From: Zingiber officinale | Taxonomy: Eukaryota > Streptophyta > Magnoliopsida > Zingiberales > Zingiberaceae | Length of the DNA: 64,000 bases | Assembly (NCBI RefSeq): GCF_018446385.1 | Contig: NC_055990.1 | Coordinates: 135,668,996-135,732,995 of the forward strand | Direction of reading: 5' to 3' | In this document: positions 22,740-32,960 of the stretch, in pieces | Layout of the letters: each line of letters begins with the position of its first letter | Position numbering within the stretch: the first letter of the stretch is position 1 | The notes under the pieces: generated by a model | The model's database searches: none | Told to the model about the DNA's origin: nothing | Seen by the model: only the letters and a program-made list of their open reading frames with translations | Made by a program: the position numbers and the translations under genes

Positions 22740-24228
22740 GTCATATCTGCTGCCATACATCTGATTCCCATCCCCTCCACATGCCGATCAAAAGCTTTCG
22801 CCGGAAGGGCCTTAGTGAAAGGATCTGTCAGGTTATCTGCTGATGCAATCTTGGCGACGACAACTTCTCCTCGCTTGACAATGTCTCGTATCAGGTGGTA
22901 CTTGCGCTCTATATGTTTACTCGCCTTATGTGATGATTTTGGGCAAACCAGGAATCACATCTAAGTCCATTAGGAAGTTCCTGAGTCATACAGCTTCTTT
23001 GGCTGTCTCAGAGGCTGCCACATACTCAGCTTCCATGGTTGAGTCAGAAACACATTTCTGCTTAACACTCCTCCATGCAATAGCTCCACCTCCTAAAGTA
23101 AACACATAGTCTGATGTAGACTTACTGTTGTCCCTATCTGATTGAAAGTCTGAATCCGTGTAACCCACAGGAAGCAAATCGTCTGTTTGGTAAACTAGCA
23201 TATAATCTCTAGTCCTTCTCAGGTACTTCAATATATGCTTTACAGCAGTCCAATGTCCTTGTCCAGGGTTACTTTGATATCTGCTAATCATGCCCACGGC
23301 AAAACAAATATCAGGTCTCGTACACAGCATTGCATACATTAGGCTTCCCATAGCCGAAGCATAAGTTACTGCCTTCATGTCCTCTATCTCCTTTGATGTC
23401 TTCGGAGACATCTCTTTAGATAAAGCTACTCCATGCCTAAAAGGTAAGAAACCTTTCTTGGAGTTCTGCATGCTAAAACGAGCAAGAATTGTATCTATAT
23501 ATGAAGCTTGAGATAGGCACAACATCCTTTTCTTGCGATCCCTTATGACTTTGATCCCAAGGATGTGTGCACATTCTCCTAAGTTCTTCATATCGAATTG
23601 TTTGGACAACCATACCCTTACGTCCGATAACACTTTGACATTATTGCCAATTAACAAAATATCATCTACGTATAGTACAAGAAATATCATCTACGTATAG
23701 TACAAGAAATACAACCACATTTCCGTTACACTTCTTGTATACATAAGACTCATTCGGACACTGAATAAATCCATATGACTGGATTACTTCATTAAACCGG
23801 ATGTTCCAAGATCTTGAAGCTTGCTTCAGTCCATAAATGGACTGATTGAGCTTACACACTAGATGCTCTTTGCCCTTTTCAATGAACCCCTCTGGTTGCT
23901 TCATATGGATGCTTTCTTCAAGACTTCCGTTAAGGAAAGCTGTCTTGACATCCATTTGCCAAATCTCATAATCCATATGAGCAGCAATGGATAAGAGTAT
24001 CCGGATAGACTTTAACATAGCTACCGGCAAAAAGGTCTCCTCATAGTCGATTCCCTCTTTCTGAGTGTACCCTTTCACAACAAGCCTTGCCTTGAAGGTT
24101 TCTACCTTCCCGTCTGTCCCTCTTTTCCTTTTGTAGATACACTTGCATCCAACGGTTTTTACACCATCTGGTGGTTCTACAAGCTCCCAGACCTTATTAG
24201 AATACATAGATTCTATTTCAGAATTCAT
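22740..24228 (-). pseudogene. pol: Copia reverse transcriptase and RNase H, broken
   Basis: The RT fragment (24228-23662) carries VWELVEPPDGVKTVGCKCIY, FKARLVVKGYTQKEGIDYEE, QMDVKTAFLNGSLEE and KLNQSIYGLKQASRSW, ending in LVLYVDDI. A 25-base duplication at 23661-23710 repeats the catalytic motif and shifts the frame; the second frame (23690-22986) restarts with the same motif, then KHILKYLRRTRDYMLVYQ and RNase H motifs SDSTMEAEYVAASETAKEAV. A TGA follows. About 40 bases appear to be lost before KHIERKYHLIRDIVKRGEV, which continues in another frame to about 22740. No active enzyme could be made. Confidence 0.93.
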
Positions 24229-24237
24229 TGCCTTTTG

Positions 24238-25087
24238 CTAAGATACTGCATCTTTATCTTGGAGTGCTTCGTCATATGACCGGGGATCAGGTTCATGTTT
24301 ACCTGGGATCAAATCCGAAAATTCTCCCAAAAACATGAATCTCTCAGGTTGCCTCACAACCCTCCCACTACGACAAGGCACTGTCTGTAACTGTGCATCA
24401 TCTGTGACACGTGTTGCAGTCTCTTGTGGTACTTCATCTTGTACTGTTGGTACTAAAGTAGAAGTACCCTCTATTATTTCTTCTCGAACAATTTCACTCA
24501 TGGGATTAAGGTTCATTATATAATCTTCCTCTAAAAATCGAGCATTGGTGCTAACAATGATCTTCTAATTTTTAGGATTATAAAACAAACCACCTTTCGT
24601 TCCCATAGGATATCCCACAAATAGACAAACTTCTGTACGTGATTCCAACTTGTCAGTATCTCCCTTCAGCACATGTGCTGGACTACCCCATATCCGGATA
24701 TAATTCAGACTAGGCTTACGCCCATTCCACAATTCCATTGGAAGTAGAAGGAACTATTTTAGAAGGTACCATATTCAGAATGTATACTGCTGTTTCTAGA
24801 GCATATCCCCAAAACGAATTTGGTAATTCTGAATAACTCATCATCGATCTAACCATTTCCATAAGAGTCTTATTCCTTCGTTCTGCCACACCATTCTGTT
24901 GGGGTGTACCAGGTGCGGATAACTGGGATTGAATCCCGGCTTCTGATAAGTAATTCCTAAACTCTCCAAAGAGGTATTCGCCACCACGGTCAAATCGTAG
25001 TGTCTTGATACTTTTACCAAGACGTTTCTCTACATCAGTCCTATATTCTTTGAACTTATCAAAGCATTCAGACTTGCGGCGCATCAA
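24238..25087 (-). pseudogene. pol: Copia integrase C-terminal half and linker to RT
   Basis: The frame 25087-24716 encodes MRRKSECFDKFKEYRTDVEK, RFDRGGEYLFGEF, PGTPQQNGVAERRNKTLMEM and FWGYALETAVYILNMVPSK, the later part of a copia integrase core with the conserved catalytic Asp and Glu. It is followed by a decayed stretch (24715-24520) and a linker frame (24516-24238) with RSGRVVRQPERFMFL. The stop at 24238 lies in the same frame as the RT piece that follows, so it is a single nonsense change, apparently Trp to TAG. Confidence 0.9.
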
Positions 25088-25096
25088 GTAAATGCA

Positions 25097-25819
25097 TCAA
25101 TATCTTGAATAATCATCTATAAAAGAGACAAAGTATTCATAACCACCTCTTGCCTGGATTGACATAGGACCACACAAATCAGAATGAACCAGTTCTAACA
25201 CATCTTTGGCTCTATACCCCTTGGCCTTAAATGGTCTCTTGGTCATTTTACCTTCCAAACAAGATTCACAGGTTGGAAAGTTTTCCAACTCTAATGAACC
25301 CAAGAGTCCATCGACTACAAGCCTTTGAATCCTACTTAAGCTAATATGACCAAGCCTTAGATGCCAAAGATATGTTTGGTTCATTTCCGAAGGTTCTTTT
25401 CTCTTATTAGAGTTAGAAGATGTGTTATTAATTTTCATTTGTTGCTTTATGGGAGAAATTGGATTTAATGTATATAAATTGTCAACCAATGCACCAGAAT
25501 AGATAATAACTTTATTTCTCTTTATAACTATATTGTTACTGAAAGAAACAGAATATCCATCCAAATACAGTTTAGAAATTGAAATTAAATTCTTTCTGAA
25601 ACTGGGTATATAAAGATAATTTTTTAAAACCAAACTTTTATTCCTATCAAAATATAAGTAGACGTCTCTCACTGCAACAACCGCTACCTTAGTAGCATTG
25701 CCCATGTAGATAGTTATCTCTCCTTTAAATAGTCGTCGGATTTCCTGGAACCCCTGCAAAGAGTTACAGACATGATCAGTGGCTCCTGTATCTACACACC
25801 AGGTGCTGGTAGATAACAC
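25097..25819 (-). pseudogene. pol: Copia protease end, GAG-pre-integrase and integrase N-terminal half
   Basis: WCVDTGATDHVCNS (near residue 7) is the aspartic protease active-site motif of plant copia elements. Then come IPSFRKNLISISKL, the GAG-pre-integrase stretch TYLWHLRLGHISLSRIQRLV with the C..C pair ESCLEGKM, and LVHSDLCGPMSIQARGG with FIDDYSRY of the integrase core. It ends in an in-frame TGA at 25097, after which the same frame resumes at 25087. Confidence 0.92.
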
Positions 25820-25867
25820 CGCTAAATATGTTTCAACTACTAGAGTATAAGATATACCTTTATTGTT

Positions 25868-26678
25868 CTAATTCCTACGAGGACAGTCCGCCTTCCAATG
25901 TCCTGACTGCTTGCAGATGAAGCACTTGCCCTTCAGCTTCTTCATTCCAGCTTTCTGTCCTGTACCCTGAGGTTTATTCACCTTCTTTGCTGAAAAGACC
26001 TGTTTCTTCTTCTTCTTGCCTTTCGACTTAGAAGTAGAACCATGTTCAGCATAGTGAATCTGAGAACTATGACGAAATATTCCTTCTGCTACCTGTAGTT
26101 CTCTCAGAAGTTCCGCCAACGTATACTCCCTTTTATTCATGTTATAGTTCAGGCGGAACTGCTCAAAACTTCTGGGGTAGCGTTTGGAGAATTATATCGA
26201 CCTGGGTTTCCCCATCGATTTCACCTCCAAGGACTTGTATTTCGTTCAGATAAGCCATCATTTTAATGATATGATCCCTTACGGGTGTTCCCTCTGACAT
26301 GATGGCTATCATTAACTTTCTCATTGCCTCTTGCCTAGCAGTCCAACTCTGGTGCCCAAAGAGTTCTTTGAGATTGTTCATTATATTATAAGCAGTTGGT
26401 AAATCTTGATGCTGATGTTGCAATACATTTGACATTGAAGTCAAAATGTAACACCACGCCATCTCATCTGCTTTTACCAATTTCTTATGATACTCAATCT
26501 CCTCTGGGGTAGAATCACCATTAGGTGTATCTGAGCATACCTCTGACAGTATAAATTTATAGCTTTCAACAGTTAGAACAATGTCCAGGTTTCTTTTCCA
26601 ATCTTTATAATTTGGACCAGTAAGTTTATTCTCTTTCAGTATAATAGCCAATGGGTTGAAAGACATCTTAAGAATCAC
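25868..26678 (-). pseudogene. gag: Copia gag with CCHC zinc knuckle, one frameshift
   Basis: The first frame (26678-26163) has KLTGPNYKDWKRNLDIVL, TAYNIMNNLKELFGHQSW and MMAYLNEIQVLGGEIDGE, a UBN2/Retrotran_gag_2 type capsid. One extra base in an A run near 26173 shifts the frame and stops it at 26163; the second frame (26140-25868) continues with EYTLAELLRELQVAEG, a basic linker and CFICKQSGHWKADCPRR, a CCHC knuckle. A TAG at 25868 separates it from protease, which follows in the same frame. Confidence 0.92.
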
Positions 26679-27770
26679 AAAATAAACTTTAGTCAGGACT
26701 CTAAATTTAAAAATAATATTGATTCCTCAAACAATACTATTTAAATTTACTAACACCTCAAAACACCATGAATATTGCATGTCACGTTAGTGTGGATGTA
26801 TACAAATTCAACATTTGTAAGAGGAGGGTGTAACCCATTAATTTTATTATCTTGTCATCCTAACTTTATGACAAATAAAATTAATAGTTGGTTTTCCTTT
26901 GGTCACACAAAACAATAGCAGTGACTCCGTTGGGGAGGATACTATTGAATGCGTCTAAGTGTATACCATTACTTGATACTTAGTCCATTAAATAGGATTG
27001 TGCCCCTTCAGTTGGAGAAGATCACACGCTCCTAAATAATTTCCTATAACCATCCATAAAGGAATTTTGATCTAGTGATCCGCAACAAACACATCCATTG
27101 TGGAGGGAGGCACTCAGAGCCAACACGTAAGCTTGTTGCATCACTTACAAACCAGTAATGGAGACCGTGGAATTTATTTAAAAATCCCTCTTCCACTTAG
27201 TTATTTAAGGTGAGGAATTTTAACGTATGCTAGCAAACATCACATGCACACACATATATCACAGTAAATAAAAGTAATAAATATGAAAATTAATTTTCCA
27301 ACTATTATGACCTTTTTGTCACTGTTCTCTGTATGCTCCAACCCTAGCTGCTGCCATCTTTAGCCACCGCCATCGGGTCGAGTTGTCACATCTATCTTGT
27401 TTCTTATTCCGCTGCACCTCTGGTCCTCCAATAGCACCACGCCTCGTAAAGATACGATCCGCGACAAAAATAGAATTTTACATATATCGATCCTATATTC
27501 CATAAAGGAATGTACATGTATTCTAGGTCGAACAAAAAAATAAAATTTTAAAACTAATATAGCTCCTGCTGTATTTAATACATACAATCATGCACACACA
27601 AAATAATGCCCTTGACATGTCCAAGGGTCCAATCACACACAATATTTATATGCCATAATAGTTAGAGTCTGCAACCACAAAGTTAGCACATCCTACTATT
27701 ATCCTGCCTAAATTATGTATGACACGTGCATAATCTATTTGAAAACCAAACACACAGAGGCAAACCCTAG
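26679..27770 (-). other. Leader of the copia element (non-coding)
   Basis: About 1.1 kb between primer site and gag start, AT-rich, with no recognisable protein. The small minus-strand frame 27587-27360 has no domain. Leaders of this length are common in plant copia elements and carry dimerisation and packaging signals, none of which I can identify. Confidence 0.6.
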
Positions 27771-27781
27771 CTCTGATACCA
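27771..27781 (-). other. Primer binding site, initiator tRNA-Met
   Basis: The plus strand CTCTGATACCA is the complement of TGGTATCAGAG, matching the 3' end of plant initiator tRNA-Met. It lies two bases from the LTR edge at 27784, the normal copia spacing. Confidence 0.93.
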
Positions 27782-29723
27782 ATTGTTGGTTGGTCCTAGG
27801 AAGATCGTACCGGTTCCACTGTACAAAAATTTTATACAAGTGTCGAACCTTTCCTAAACAACCTATTGTGTTCTTTAGAAGTTAAATTAGGAATCGCAAA
27901 CAAAACTTAACATTATTGATTCTAAATTTAACTTATTTGTTCTTAATGGTTTAGACTTGGATCGCAAGCGAAACTTAACACTATTGATCCAAATTCACCT
28001 ATGTTATAAATTCAATTAAATATTAATTTCCAAAATTGGCTTGCAGGTTAAACATGGTGAGAGACTAGGCCTTTTTGGATATGGGAGCAACCACCACTTC
28101 CTATACAAAACCTTTTAAGGAAAGCTAATATTTAATTTCCTTATATAACTCTAAGTTTAACAAAAAAGAACAATCGAATCATAAATTTGAAAAATAAAAA
28201 AAAACACAAACTCGAATAAAAAATTCAAAAAACTAGAATCTAATACCTCTTGTGTTTGGAATTCATACAAAGAAAAATAACTAACATGATGCAGAAGAAA
28301 ATTACTAGTTATACCTCTTCTTCGTAAGTTAATAACCTCGAGATCTTCTGCCGTATTCCTCGCCTCTTCTTGGACGTCGTGTGGGCGACGATCCTCCAAG
28401 ATGAACACCACCCAAAGAGCTTCTCCTCCTTCTCTGAGTTTCGGCCACCACCACCACCAAGGAGCAAAAGAGAGCAAAGGGAAAAGAGAGGGAGAGAGGG
28501 ACGGCCACAAGAGGATCACTAACAAGAGAATAAGAATTGATAATGTCATGAGGCCTCTCCTCCCCTTCTTTTATATTACTTGCCCAAGATAAATAAGGAA
28601 AGACTTTTTACAAAAATTAAAATCTTCCTTTTGTTTTTCCTTTTCCCCTTTTATTTTTCTTTTTCTTTCCTCTTGATTGAATCAATCATCAATCATAGAT
28701 TGGATGATGATTTAATTTGGCCGGCCCTTTGCTTGGGCACCAAGCAAGGGTGGTCGACCCCTTAAAAAAGAAGGAAATAATTTTTATAAAATTTTATAAA
28801 AGAAGAAATCCTTTTATAAAATTTTACAAGCTCTCTTACCTATTGTGGATGTTAAAAAAGGAAAGTTTTAAAAATTAAAACCAAGTTTTAAAATTTAAAA
28901 CTTCTCTTCTAAAATTTCCTTTTTTAACATGGTTACAAAATTAGAAATTTTAATTTTAAAACTTCTCTTCATTTTTTCTAAAAACCATGAGGACGGTTAA
29001 AAAAGGAAAGTTTTAAAACTTTTAAATTTTCTTTTAAACCATGTGGCCTAATTCAAATAAGGAAAGTTTTATATTTTAAAATCTCTCTTTTAAAACTTGT
29101 AGTTTTCTACAAAGAGAAGATTTTAAAAATTCAAAACACCCCTCCTAATTTGACATATTATGGGTGGCCCCTCTTTGCTTGGACACTAAGCAAAGGGCCG
29201 ACCCCTTTGTGAAGGAGATTGGTCGGCCCCTTTGGCTTGATCACCAAGCCATGGGCTGGCCTCTTCTTGGACACCAAGAAGGGCTTTATATGGGTGGACT
29301 TGAGGCTTTAATGGGGCTACGATAGGGACCTAGAGGAGGAATTGGTTTTGGCCTTCCGATGAGCTTGAGTATCCCGTGTTCGCCCCGAACACACAACTCA
29401 AGTTCAGCAATAATAACTCATTCCATTAGAGAGTTATTATTGCACTACCGCACTAATCCCAAATTACATTATGGGATCCTTCATATATGAGTGTGTTAGT
29501 CTCCCTGTGTTTAAGATAATGAATGTCCACTAATTAAGTAAGTTACTGACAACTCACTTAATTAATATCTAGCTCCAAGAGTAGTACTGTTGGTGCAACA
29601 TCCCTCAGGTCAAGGTTGACCTGGGTGACCAAGCTGAGTCTTGGTTTGAGTTTAGATGTTTGACAATAAGAAATTGATTGAAGAAGAGTCAAGTAGGTCA
29701 AGGTTGACCGGATACTTGACAGT

Positions 29724-30023
29724 GAAAGTCCTGGTGAGTGAAGCCAGGCAGAAGGAAAACCCTAGTGAGTGAAGCTAGGTGAAAGTCCTGGTGAGTGAAG
29801 CCAGGCAGAAGGAAAGTCCTAGTGAGTGAAGCTAGGTGAAAGTCCTGGTGAGTGAAACCAGGTGAAAACCCTAGTGAGTGAAGCTAGGTGAAAGTCCTGA
29901 TGAGTGAAACCAGGTGAAAACCCTAGTGAGTGAAGCTAGGTGAAAGCCCTAGTGAGTGAAGCTAGGCAGATGGAAAACCCTAGTGAGTGAAGCTAGGTGA
30001 AAGTCCTGGTGAGTGAAGTCAGG
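29724..30023 (+). repeat. Minisatellite of small hairpins (CCTGG/CCAGG and CCTAG/CTAGG stems)
   Basis: About eleven units of roughly 24-30 bases follow the plan AAGT-CCTGG-TGAGTGAAG-CCAGG or AACC-CTAG-TGAGTGAAG-CTAGG. The arms change together between units (CCTGG with CCAGG, CCTAG with CTAGG), while the spacer TGAGTGAAG stays fixed. Some units are imperfect (TCAGG instead of CCAGG). The second LTR carries the same array at about 35453-35752. Confidence 0.93.
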
Positions 30024-30029
30024 CAAGGG

Positions 30030-30300
30030 AAAATCCAGATGGATCAAGGATGATCGGACATCTGGTGTTGGGAAGTCCAAGTAGGTCAAAGGATTGACTG
30101 GATACTTGGCACGAGGAAATCTGATGGAAGTCCAAGTAGGTCAAGGGAGTGACCAGATACTTGGCATGAATAGAAAAGTCTAAGTGGGTCAAAGGGATTG
30201 ACCAGACATTTGGTGGGAAGTCCTAGCAGGTCAAAGGAGTGACCAGATGCTAGGCATGATGTACCAACAGGTCAAGGTTGACCGGATGTTGGTTTGAGAG
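30030..30300 (+). repeat. Array of larger covarying hairpins
   Basis: Units about 45-60 bases long have the plan arm, GGTCAAxGGxxTGACC-like core, complementary arm. Visible pairs: CCAGATG (30035-30041) with CATCTGG (30059-30065); CCAAGTA (30077-30083) with TACTTGG (30103-30109); CCTAGCA with TGCTAGG; CCAACA with TGTTGG. The core GGTCA...TGACC can itself pair. The matching array in the 3' LTR is about 35760-36060 and has one additional unit. Confidence 0.92.
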
Positions 30301-30329
30301 GCTTGGAACTTGGTTTTGGGCAAAAACCA

Positions 30330-30600
30330 AGTGTTGGATCGATCAGTGGATCGATCCAGGAGCTAGATCGATCAGTGGATTGATCCAGGCTTCTCCTAAG
30401 CGAACAGAGAGCCTCTGGATCGATCCGTGGATCGATCCAGATGTTCCAATCGATTGGGACGCGGCTGCTTTGCGCGATAAGCGCTGGATCGATCTGTGGA
30501 TCGATCCAGGCATTTTTCCAGAGCACAGAGGCGCTCTGGATCGATCCGTGGATCGATCCAAAGCCTCCCCAATCGATTGGGAATATTCGAATCGATCGGG
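30330..30600. repeat. GATCGATC stem-loop array
   Basis: Repeated pairs of arms such as TGGATCGATC and GATCGATCCA are separated by four-base loops (CGTG, AGTG, TGTG). Flanking bases covary. The array interrupts otherwise ordinary LTR sequence, and its translation in any frame gives artificial DRS-rich peptides. The partner array is 36094-36350. Confidence 0.93.
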
Positions 30601-31110
30601 ATCCGACCGTTGGCGTCGATAAAGGCCGTAGGCGTTCATTTCCTTCGGCATCTCTTCTCCGATTCACTCCAGATTTCTCGCCAGCTCCTCCACAGCACTC
30701 ACAAAGCTCAGATCGCCAGTTCTTGAAGGATCTTGGAAGTTTTTCAAGTCAAGAGGCGGATCAAAGCCAAGAAGAGAAGCTAGGGTTAGGGTTTATACTC
30801 ATTGTAAGCTTGTAAGCTTGTATTTCTTGTATCCTTTCCCTCTCTTCTTGTATTGAGTCTTGTAGGGCTTCTCCGCCCTTGCTAGTTACCATAAAGGAGA
30901 GTTTTATTTAGTGGAGGGTGTGTGTGTTGGTGTGGATTCTTGGATTAGTCACCTCTTGTGAGGTGGATACCAAGTAAACCAACCGTGTTAGCGTTGTGTG
31001 ATTGTTCTTTGTATTTCCGCTGCACATCTTTGAAGGAACAAGCAACGCCGAGCACCGAGCGAACGCGACGAGCTATTCACCCCCCCTCTAGCTACTTTTG
31101 GTCCTAACAA

Positions 31111-32742
31111 GTGGTATCAGAGCGAGTCCGCTCTTCACCGGAATCATCGCCGGAAGGGTCAAGCATAACAAGAAAAGCTAGAGGGGTGAAGAAGTTGGAG
31201 CAAATTCTTCAAGTTCAAGATTTTATCAAGCTCAACTTCAAGATGCAATTCCAAGATGGACTTGGATTTGACACAAGGGTGGCTCCACCATATTCATCTA
31301 CAAGCTTCGATTCTTGGAAATCAAGAATCGAAAATTTTCTTATGATGGAGATAGAGCAATGGTTTGCTCTCATGGAAGGTTTTGAAGCTCCCACTAATTC
31401 CAAGGGCAAAGTACTCAAAAGGAGCAAGTGGAGCAAAGACCAAATCCAAAGATGTGAGGCCAATGACAAAGTGACCAAGCTTTTGGTCAATTTATTGCCA
31501 AGCAACATCTTGGAACAAATTGGAGAGTTTGAAGATGCCAAGGAGCTTTGGAGCAAATTGGCAAGAATTCATGAGATCCCCTCCACTGTATCAAATCAAG
31601 GAGAATCCAAAGAGGGCGACTCATTGGATCAAGACCAAGAGGAGGACTCCGAGGTTGAGAGATGCTCAACCTCCGAAGAAGAAGTTCAAGAAGAAGCTTC
31701 ATCTTCAAGGGAATGCAACGAAGGGAACAAGGAGGGAGCATACTCCTTGTTTCATATTCAAGATGATGAAGCCTCCACCTCTAGGATTGAGGGGGAGCAA
31801 TCCTTGGTGACACCGGATCAAGAAGAAGGAGAAGCTTCTACATCCGGGTCAAGAGATGAAGAGATTGAAGAAGCTTCTACCTCCACGAGTCAAGAAAAAT
31901 CAAATGGAGGAGAATCAAGATCGGATCAAGAGGAAGCTTCTACCTCCGGATCCAAAGGGAAAGATGCCACCCCTACAAGCAAAGGTATAAATATTTCAAT
32001 TAAAAATAAAAATCATATTATATGCTTTGAGTGTAGGGAACATGGGCACTACAAGAGCAAGTGCCCTAAATTGGCCAAGAAGAAGGGCCAAGTGGCACAA
32101 AAGGGCAAGGCGAAGCCCAAGGAGACCATCCCCGGAATAAAAAGGAGCAAGGAGCACATTGTGTGCTTTTCTTGCAACCAAAAAGGGCATTACCGAAGTC
32201 AATGCCCCAAGGGGAAGAAGATGGTCAAGGCTCAAGGAGGCATTCGTCAAGGGAGAGCCTCCAAGGTATATCATTTTAATGCTATTTACCATGAAAATAG
32301 AAAGCATGATAGCGTTAAAGAAAAACATATAGCTTTTCATGCTAAAACTACTACACCTAAGGCTAGGAATGTAAGTAAAAGTCTAGGCAAGAACTCTAAG
32401 GATTGTATCTACAAGCCTAGGCACAAAAATGCTCATGAACTTAATGGAAAACCAAAAACTAAGGACTTAGTGATGGAAAATCAAGTCTTGAGGTCAAGAC
32501 TTGATAAAATGGAAAAGACCCTAAAAAGGATGGAAAATATTCTATTAGGGCAAAATGAGCATAACCTAGGTTTAGGGGTACAAAAGTCATCCAATGGCCA
32601 TAGAGGTTTGGGATACAAACCAAAGGCTAAGAAGGATGTGCCCTCTTACCATAGAGTTCCATATAGTTATGGAACAAACCCTAGGTCTAGTGGTCAAGCC
32701 AAAAATACTAGGGAAGTCATCCCTAAGAGTATTTTGCAATAA
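31111..32742 (+). CDS. gag: Gag protein with two CCHC zinc knuckles (up to 543 aa)
   Basis: The open frame covers 31111-32742. It runs through the primer site, so its first codons are probably not translated; the first ATG is at 31243 (MQFQDGLGF). The capsid-type domain has SFDSWKSRIENFLMMEIEQW, KLLVNLLPSNILEQIGEF and AKELWSKLARIHE. A long acidic Ser/Glu-rich stretch with repeated EEASTS follows (about residues 165-290), then CFECREHGHYKSKCP near residue 308 and CFSCNQKGHYRSQCP near residue 352, then a Lys-rich tail. Gag packages the RNA in cytoplasmic particles. No stop or frameshift is seen through the two knuckles, unusual here among old elements. Confidence 0.92.
   Translation: MVSERVRSSPESSPEGSSITRKARGVKKLEQILQVQDFIKLNFKMQFQDGLGFDTRVAPPYSSTSFDSWKSRIENFLMMEIEQWFALMEGFEAPTNSKGKVLKRSKWSKDQIQRCEANDKVTKLLVNLLPSNILEQIGEFEDAKELWSKLARIHEIPSTVSNQGESKEGDSLDQDQEEDSEVERCSTSEEEVQEEASSSRECNEGNKEGAYSLFHIQDDEASTSRIEGEQSLVTPDQEEGEASTSGSRDEEIEEASTSTSQEKSNGGESRSDQEEASTSGSKGKDATPTSKGINISIKNKNHIICFECREHGHYKSKCPKLAKKKGQVAQKGKAKPKETIPGIKRSKEHIVCFSCNQKGHYRSQCPKGKKMVKAQGGIRQGRASKVYHFNAIYHENRKHDSVKEKHIAFHAKTTTPKARNVSKSLGKNSKDCIYKPRHKNAHELNGKPKTKDLVMENQVLRSRLDKMEKTLKRMENILLGQNEHNLGLGVQKSSNGHRGLGYKPKAKKDVPSYHRVPYSYGTNPRSSGQAKNTREVIPKSILQ
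31112..31123 (+). other. Primer binding site, initiator tRNA-Met
   Basis: TGGTATCAGAGC two bases after the 5' LTR end matches the complement of the initiator tRNA-Met 3' end. Confidence 0.93.
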
Positions 32743-32960
32743 ATGTGACTAAGACTTCTAAGAAGTCTAAGAAAGTCACAAACAAGGTCACAAGGGAGGT
32801 TATCCCTAGAGTTGACCTAGAAACTGTGACCAAGGCTTCTAAGAAGCCCAACAAGGTCACTAGGAAGGTATCTAGGGAAGTTATCCCTAGCGAGTACCTA
32901 GAGCATCCAAGGAGCACCAATAGGTGTTGGGTTCCTAGGAGCATCTTCTCTACCCCATAG
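32743..32960 (+). pseudogene. gag: Gag C-terminal tail, frame-shifted
   Basis: Just after the gag stop, a second frame (32745-32960) carries repeated REVIP units (VTREVIPRVDLE, VSREVIPSEYLE) like the NTREVIPKS that ends the main frame, then STNRCWVPRSIFSTP. In autonomous copia relatives a WVPK/R motif lies shortly before the protease. Here the sequence then leaves coding potential, so pol was lost just downstream. Confidence 0.65.

Larger units (their letters stand above)
29588..31109 (+). mobile_element. 5' LTR of the gag-only copia element
   Basis: It begins TGTTGGTGCAACATCCC and ends GGTCCTAACA. Region by region: hairpin minisatellite 29724-30023; larger hairpins 30030-30300; GATCGATC stem-loops 30330-30600; then a pyrimidine-rich and TTCTTGTAT-rich stretch 30640-30900 that may hold transcript ends; finally ACCCCCCCTCTAG near the LTR end. 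The near-identical partner is 35317-36857. Confidence 0.93.

Noticed and set aside
29724-30023. CRISPR-like regular repeats
   Set aside because: Units are short, spacers are constant rather than unique, and they lie inside a plant LTR with a second copy in the partner LTR. It is a hairpin minisatellite.
30272-30815. Overlapping open frames on both strands with WIDPWIDP or DRSMDRS repeats
   Set aside because: They are translations of the GATCGATC palindromes, which read open on both strands. Same for 36031-36562, 47732-48265, 55103-55552 and 34235-34513.
32723-32944. Minus-strand Leu/Val/Thr repeat frame
   Set aside because: Complement of the REVIP-coding repeats of the gag tail.
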